NCBI GenBank assembly: GCA_947039055.1
Contig: CAMQYB010000050.1
Coordinates: forward strand, 1-10,343
Direction of reading: 5' to 3'
From: an uncultured Deferribacteraceae bacterium
GTDB taxonomy: Bacteria; Chrysiogenota; Deferribacteres; Deferribacterales; Mucispirillaceae
DNA: 10,343 bases
Shown: positions 7,967 to 10,343 of the stretch, piece after piece
Layout of the letters: every line of letters starts with the position of its first letter
Position numbering within the stretch: the first letter of the stretch is position 1
The notes under the pieces: model-generated
The model's input: only the letters and a program-made list of their open reading frames with translations
What the model was told of the DNA's origin: nothing
Databases searched by the model: none
Program-made: the position numbers and the translations under genes

Positions 7967-8164
7967 ATGTCTATAGAAGAGGATAATGTTGAAAGTCTAT
8001 CTAGAAAGGATACAGCGCATAAGCTTCCGTTACTATGGGTTGTTTTCTTTCTTTCATTGATTGTTTGGGGTGTGTATTATTATTATTCGTACACTCCTGC
8101 ATTTACAGGGTGGACTCAAGATAAAGAGCTTACAGAATCGTTAGAGAAATTAAATCTTAATTAA
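7967..8164 (+). CDS. short CcoP-like membrane anchor without haem domains
   Basis: A 65-residue protein with an acidic N-terminus, one membrane span (about 19-41, LPLLWVVFFLSLIVWGVYYYY) and a short tail beginning FTGWTQDKEL (46-55). The order 'short polar N-terminus, LPxxW, span, then GW(S/T)Q' is how the N-terminal region of CcoP/FixP looks, but full CcoP is about 300 residues with two CxxCH cytochrome domains, and neither is present here or in the following 350 bases. The stop codon is followed by a strong terminator, so this seems the natural end and not a recent frameshift. GGAGG lies eight bases before the ATG, 20 bases after ccoO. It probably docks the oxidase as a structural CcoP remnant. 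A CcoQ-like role is the alternative. Confidence 0.8.
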   Translation: MSIEEDNVESLSRKDTAHKLPLLWVVFFLSLIVWGVYYYYSYTPAFTGWTQDKELTESLEKLNLN

Positions 8165-8190
8165 GACGTGACTTAATTAGTTGTTATTAA

Positions 8191-8236
8191 GCTCTCTTTT
8201 TTATATTAGTATAGAAAAGAGAGTCTTTATTTTATT
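8191..8236 (+). terminator. intrinsic terminator of the ccoNO operon
   Basis: A 14-bp stem pairs 8192-8205 with 8210-8223 (CTCTCTTTT against AAAAGAGAG at the base, one G-U pair inside) around a 4-base TTAG loop. A T-rich tract follows (tctttatttta, 8224-8234). It lies 27 bases after the short CcoP-like gene and separates the structural operon from the ccoG unit. Confidence 0.88.
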
Positions 8237-8519
8237 ACTTAATATATTATTGAAAAGGCTTTCTTTACCTGTTTTAATAAGTGCTAGAAAGGTTTTTGGT
8301 TTAAGAGTGGGCTAAATTTATTTAAGATTGAGCTAGATTTATGGTTCATCTTTAGAATGGATAAATGTTTAAGATTTGAATTCGATTGAATTTAAAAATT
8401 AGATTATGGTTTTAGTTTTGAATTTAAATTAAGGTTATGATTCTAGTTTTTAACTTGATTTTAGTTTAGGTTTATAACAACGATATTTAATATTATATTA
8501 TATAATGAGGTGCAGTATT
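8237..8519. other. gene-free spacer with degenerate repeats
   Basis: I see no gene in this stretch. It holds decayed repeats: GCTAaATTTAT at 8311 and GCTAgATTTAT at 8332 (21-base offset), and a 31-base period from TTATGgTTtTAGTTTT at 8404 to TTATGaTTcTAGTTTT at 8435. A TATAAT at 8501-8506 is too close to the next ribosome binding site to be a safe -10 element, so the promoter of the downstream genes is not located. Confidence 0.5.
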
Positions 8520-8675
8520 ATGACATTTGGTGGAAGTGAAATATTTTTATTAGTGACAGGCAGTATTTTAATTATCGCAATGATAATAGTTATATATTAC
8601 TATTTTTCTTCAAAAAGAAAAGAGACAGTTGAGTCTCCTAAATATGAAATGTTGAAAGACGATGAACAAAAATAG
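8520..8675 (+). CDS. 51-residue single-span membrane protein (CcoQ/CcoS-like candidate)
   Basis: ATG at 8520, preceded by GAGG (8507-8510, nine bases), opens a 51-residue frame ending with TAG at 8673-8675. The protein has a short N-terminus (MTFGGSE), one membrane span (about 8-28) and a charged cytoplasmic tail reading SSKRKETVESPKYEMLKDDE. This design (one span, basic stretch, then a Tyr/Leu-Asp-Asp-Glu end) resembles the small cbb3 accessory proteins CcoQ and CcoS, but similarity is too weak to choose. Its end overlaps the ccoG start by 14 bases (8662-8675), suggesting translational coupling with ccoG. It was too short for routine gene listing and rests on the binding site, the membrane span and the overlap. 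Confidence 0.68.
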   Translation: MTFGGSEIFLLVTGSILIIAMIIVIYYYFSSKRKETVESPKYEMLKDDEQK

Positions 8676-10215
8676 TAATAATGAAAATGGTACAAAAGTT
8701 AATGGTCAGCCAAAAGCTGATAAGCCTAAAGTAGCGAAAGTAAAGGCAGTACAACTTAAAGCAGATAAGCCTAAAGTAGCGAAAATAAAGGCAGTACAAC
8801 TTAAAGCAGATAAGCCTAAAGTAGCGAAAATAAAAGCAGTACAACTTAAAGCTGATAAGCCTAAAGTAGCGAAAATAAAAGCAGATAAGCTTAATACAGA
8901 TAAGTCAGAAGTAGCGAAAGTAAATACAGCTCAACTTGATACAGATAAGCTTGAAGTAGAGCAAGTAAATACAGCTCAACTAAAGTCTGATAAGTCAGAA
9001 GTAGTGAAAGTAAATGCAGATCTGTTTAATATAGATAAGCCAAAAGTAGTGAAGTCAAAGAGAACACAACTACCGATACTTTTTCGTACTCAATTAATCT
9101 CTATTATTTTGATATTAATAGCTGTTGTGCCTCTTTTTATAATCACACCTAACGGCAATACGGCGTTAAGATTTAATATACCTACAGCTGAACTTTATGT
9201 TTTCAATCAAGTTATAAAAATGGATGATTTTTTTATAACATCAATACTTATTTTATTATTTATGTTTCTTCTTATTATGTTTACTCAAGTTTTTGGAAAG
9301 ATTTGGTGTGCAATACTATGTCCACAATCTATCTTTTTGAATATAATAATGAAGTTAGAGACAAGACTTTCTTTCTTAGGTGAAAGATTTCCTAGATATT
9401 ATTTATCCTTTCTCGGTGCATTTTTATTAACATTGGTTTTCTTTTTCTTCTTTACATCTCCATACTTATTTTTTGATGTATTTATTGGTAAAAGTTCACA
9501 TATTTTAACCCCTATGTTTATAGGAGTGATGTTATTTCTATTTATAGATTTTGCATTTTTTAGATATAAGTGGTGCAAATATGTTTGTCCATATTCAAAA
9601 ATCCAATCAGTAATGAGCGATGATGAAACTCTTTTTATCGGAATGATGAAAGATGGAGATGAAGACTGTATTCATTGTAATGCTTGTGTTAGAGTTTGTC
9701 CTGTGGATATTGATCCACGTAAAACTCCAAACGCTGCTTGTTTTTACTGTGAAAAATGTATTGTTGCGTGTGATAAAGCTTTATCAAAAAAAGGTAAACG
9801 TTCTATATTGAAATATAATTGGGGAACAGGTTTTAAATTTAACCTATTCAGACCAAATATAATAATCACTGGTATCATATCACTTGCTTTCTTTATATAT
9901 CTGATCTATTTAGTATGGTTTAATATACCTGTATCTTTTACTTCAGATTTTAGAGTATTGGAGCGAGATAATAGTTCTTATGTTTTAGGTATTAAGTATA
10001 AAAATAGACGAGACTCAGCTCTTTTAGTCAATTTAAAGACTGATAACAATAATATTGAGATCTCTCCTGATAGCACAATTTTGAGAGCTGGAGAAAAGAT
10101 TAAAAAAGAGTATGTAATTACGGTCAATGATAACGGTAGCATTAACGATAATAAAGATATAAAAATATTTATTGAAACAGATTCTGGATATAAAAAAGAG
10201 ATAGAATTAAATTAA
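8662..10215 (+). CDS. ccoG: cbb3 oxidase assembly protein CcoG with lysine-rich repeat extension
   Basis: A 517-residue CcoG/FixG/RdxA-type membrane ferredoxin, known to help copper delivery during cbb3 oxidase assembly. The core begins near residue 135: a membrane span (about 145-162), a second span leading into WCAILCPQS (Cys216, Cys220), further spans, KWCKYVCPYSKIQS (Cys305, Cys309), and two 4Fe-4S motifs, CIHCNACVRVCP (336-347) and CFYCEKCIVAC (360-370). A last span lies at about 399-420, followed by a short FixG C-terminal Ig-like domain. Without the N-terminal extension it would be about 385 residues, shorter than many CcoG proteins (about 470). Residues 1-134 are unusual: tandem 15-residue Lys-rich repeats, presumably cytoplasmic. 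The start overlaps the preceding small gene by 14 bases and has only a weak GAAAG as binding site. The gene lies in its own unit, after the ccoNO terminator. Confidence 0.93.
   Translation: MNKNSNNENGTKVNGQPKADKPKVAKVKAVQLKADKPKVAKIKAVQLKADKPKVAKIKAVQLKADKPKVAKIKADKLNTDKSEVAKVNTAQLDTDKLEVEQVNTAQLKSDKSEVVKVNADLFNIDKPKVVKSKRTQLPILFRTQLISIILILIAVVPLFIITPNGNTALRFNIPTAELYVFNQVIKMDDFFITSILILLFMFLLIMFTQVFGKIWCAILCPQSIFLNIIMKLETRLSFLGERFPRYYLSFLGAFLLTLVFFFFFTSPYLFFDVFIGKSSHILTPMFIGVMLFLFIDFAFFRYKWCKYVCPYSKIQSVMSDDETLFIGMMKDGDEDCIHCNACVRVCPVDIDPRKTPNAACFYCEKCIVACDKALSKKGKRSILKYNWGTGFKFNLFRPNIIITGIISLAFFIYLIYLVWFNIPVSFTSDFRVLERDNSSYVLGIKYKNRRDSALLVNLKTDNNNIEISPDSTILRAGEKIKKEYVITVNDNGSINDNKDIKIFIETDSGYKKEIELN
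8719..9078 (+). repeat. 45-bp in-frame tandem repeat at the start of ccoG
   Basis: Units begin with gataag at 8719, 8764, 8809, 8854, 8899, 8944, 8989 and 9034, all 45 bases apart except for one extra 30-base step (8854 to 8884) plus 15-base step that together make 45. Units 1 to 3 differ by only one or two bases from each other; later units are more diverged. Each encodes 15 residues of the type KADKPKVAKIKAVQL. Confidence 0.93.
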
Positions 10216-10251
10216 AGTTTAATATAAGTTGAGTTGGCACTAATCGTGCGT

Positions 10252-10343
10252 AGAGTTAGTTTGGATTAGCTAGAGTTAGTTTGGTTAGTTAAAGTTAGTT
10301 TGGATTAATTAAAGTTAGTTTGGATTAATTAAAGTTAGTTTGG
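10252..10343. repeat. 20-bp tandem repeat after ccoG, cut by window end
   Basis: The phrase aGTTAGTTtGG recurs with GTTAGT starting at 10255, 10275, 10294, 10314 and 10334, a 20-base period with one 19-base step. The last two complete units are the same. It begins 36 bases after the ccoG stop codon and continues past the edge of the window, so its true copy number and what lies beyond are unknown. A small GCAC-taatc-GTGC hairpin (10237-10249) precedes it but has no T-run. Confidence 0.85.

Noticed and set aside
8165..8519. Possible remains of the missing CcoP cytochrome domains downstream of the short gene
   Set aside because: No CxxCH or cytochrome-like sequence is found in any frame that I read there, and a clean terminator follows the short gene, so a recent frameshift of ccoP is not supported.
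8638..8844. 68-residue Tyr/Phe/Cys-rich open frame on the minus strand
   Set aside because: It is the complement of the ccoG repeat units and of the start of ccoG, whose function and frame are clear.
10252..10343. CRISPR array
   Set aside because: Units are adjacent without variable spacers and there are no cas genes in the window.

Overview
The window is a strongly AT-rich bacterial chromosome segment with tight coding and gene-free gaps filled by low-complexity, repeat-like DNA. It carries a cbb3-type (haem-copper, high oxygen affinity) terminal oxidase cluster, a ZapE/AFG1-family ATPase, a membrane glycosyltransferase and an inositol-monophosphatase-family enzyme. A Gram-negative microaerobe or facultative aerobe fits best. 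Base composition and the general look of the genes suggest a Campylobacterota-like organism, but this is inferred from remembered family resemblance and not proven by the window.

Layout. 17-697 (+): DUF2461-family protein. 871-1000: 45-bp intergenic tandem repeat ending at the stop codon of zapE. 999-2195 (-): ZapE-like ATPase with an internal 39-bp (13-residue) repeat tract. 2361-4229 (-): multi-spanning PMT/ArnT-like glycosyltransferase. 4385-5149 (+): inositol monophosphatase family enzyme, divergent from the glycosyltransferase. 5150-5590: long leader region with degenerate repeats, an AT palindrome and a candidate promoter. 5591-8164 (+): ccoN, a dihaem ccoO and a short haem-less ccoP-like gene, closed by a clear intrinsic terminator (8191-8236). 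8237-8519: repeat-like spacer. 8520-8675 (+): 51-residue single-span membrane protein overlapping ccoG. 8662-10215 (+): ccoG (ferredoxin-like assembly protein) with an unusual lysine-rich repeat extension. 10252-10343: 20-bp tandem repeat running off the window edge.

How the genes work together. CcoN is the catalytic subunit, with all expected histidine ligands visible. CcoO normally carries one c-type haem and CcoP two. Here CcoO carries a second cytochrome c domain fused to its C-terminus, and the CcoP position is held by a 65-residue protein that keeps only the membrane anchor and no CxxCH. The oxidase encoded here would therefore have two c-haems instead of three, with the electron-entry domain moved from CcoP to CcoO. 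CcoG is a known assembly factor for this oxidase (copper handling), and the small protein in front of it probably belongs to the same pathway.

The second theme is tandem repetition at several independent places: 45 bp intergenic, 39 bp in zapE, 45 bp in ccoG, 20 bp after ccoG, and degenerate 14-31 bp units in two other gaps. Unit lengths inside genes are multiples of three, while the best intergenic unit outside (20 bp) is not. This looks like slippage or duplication filtered by reading frame.
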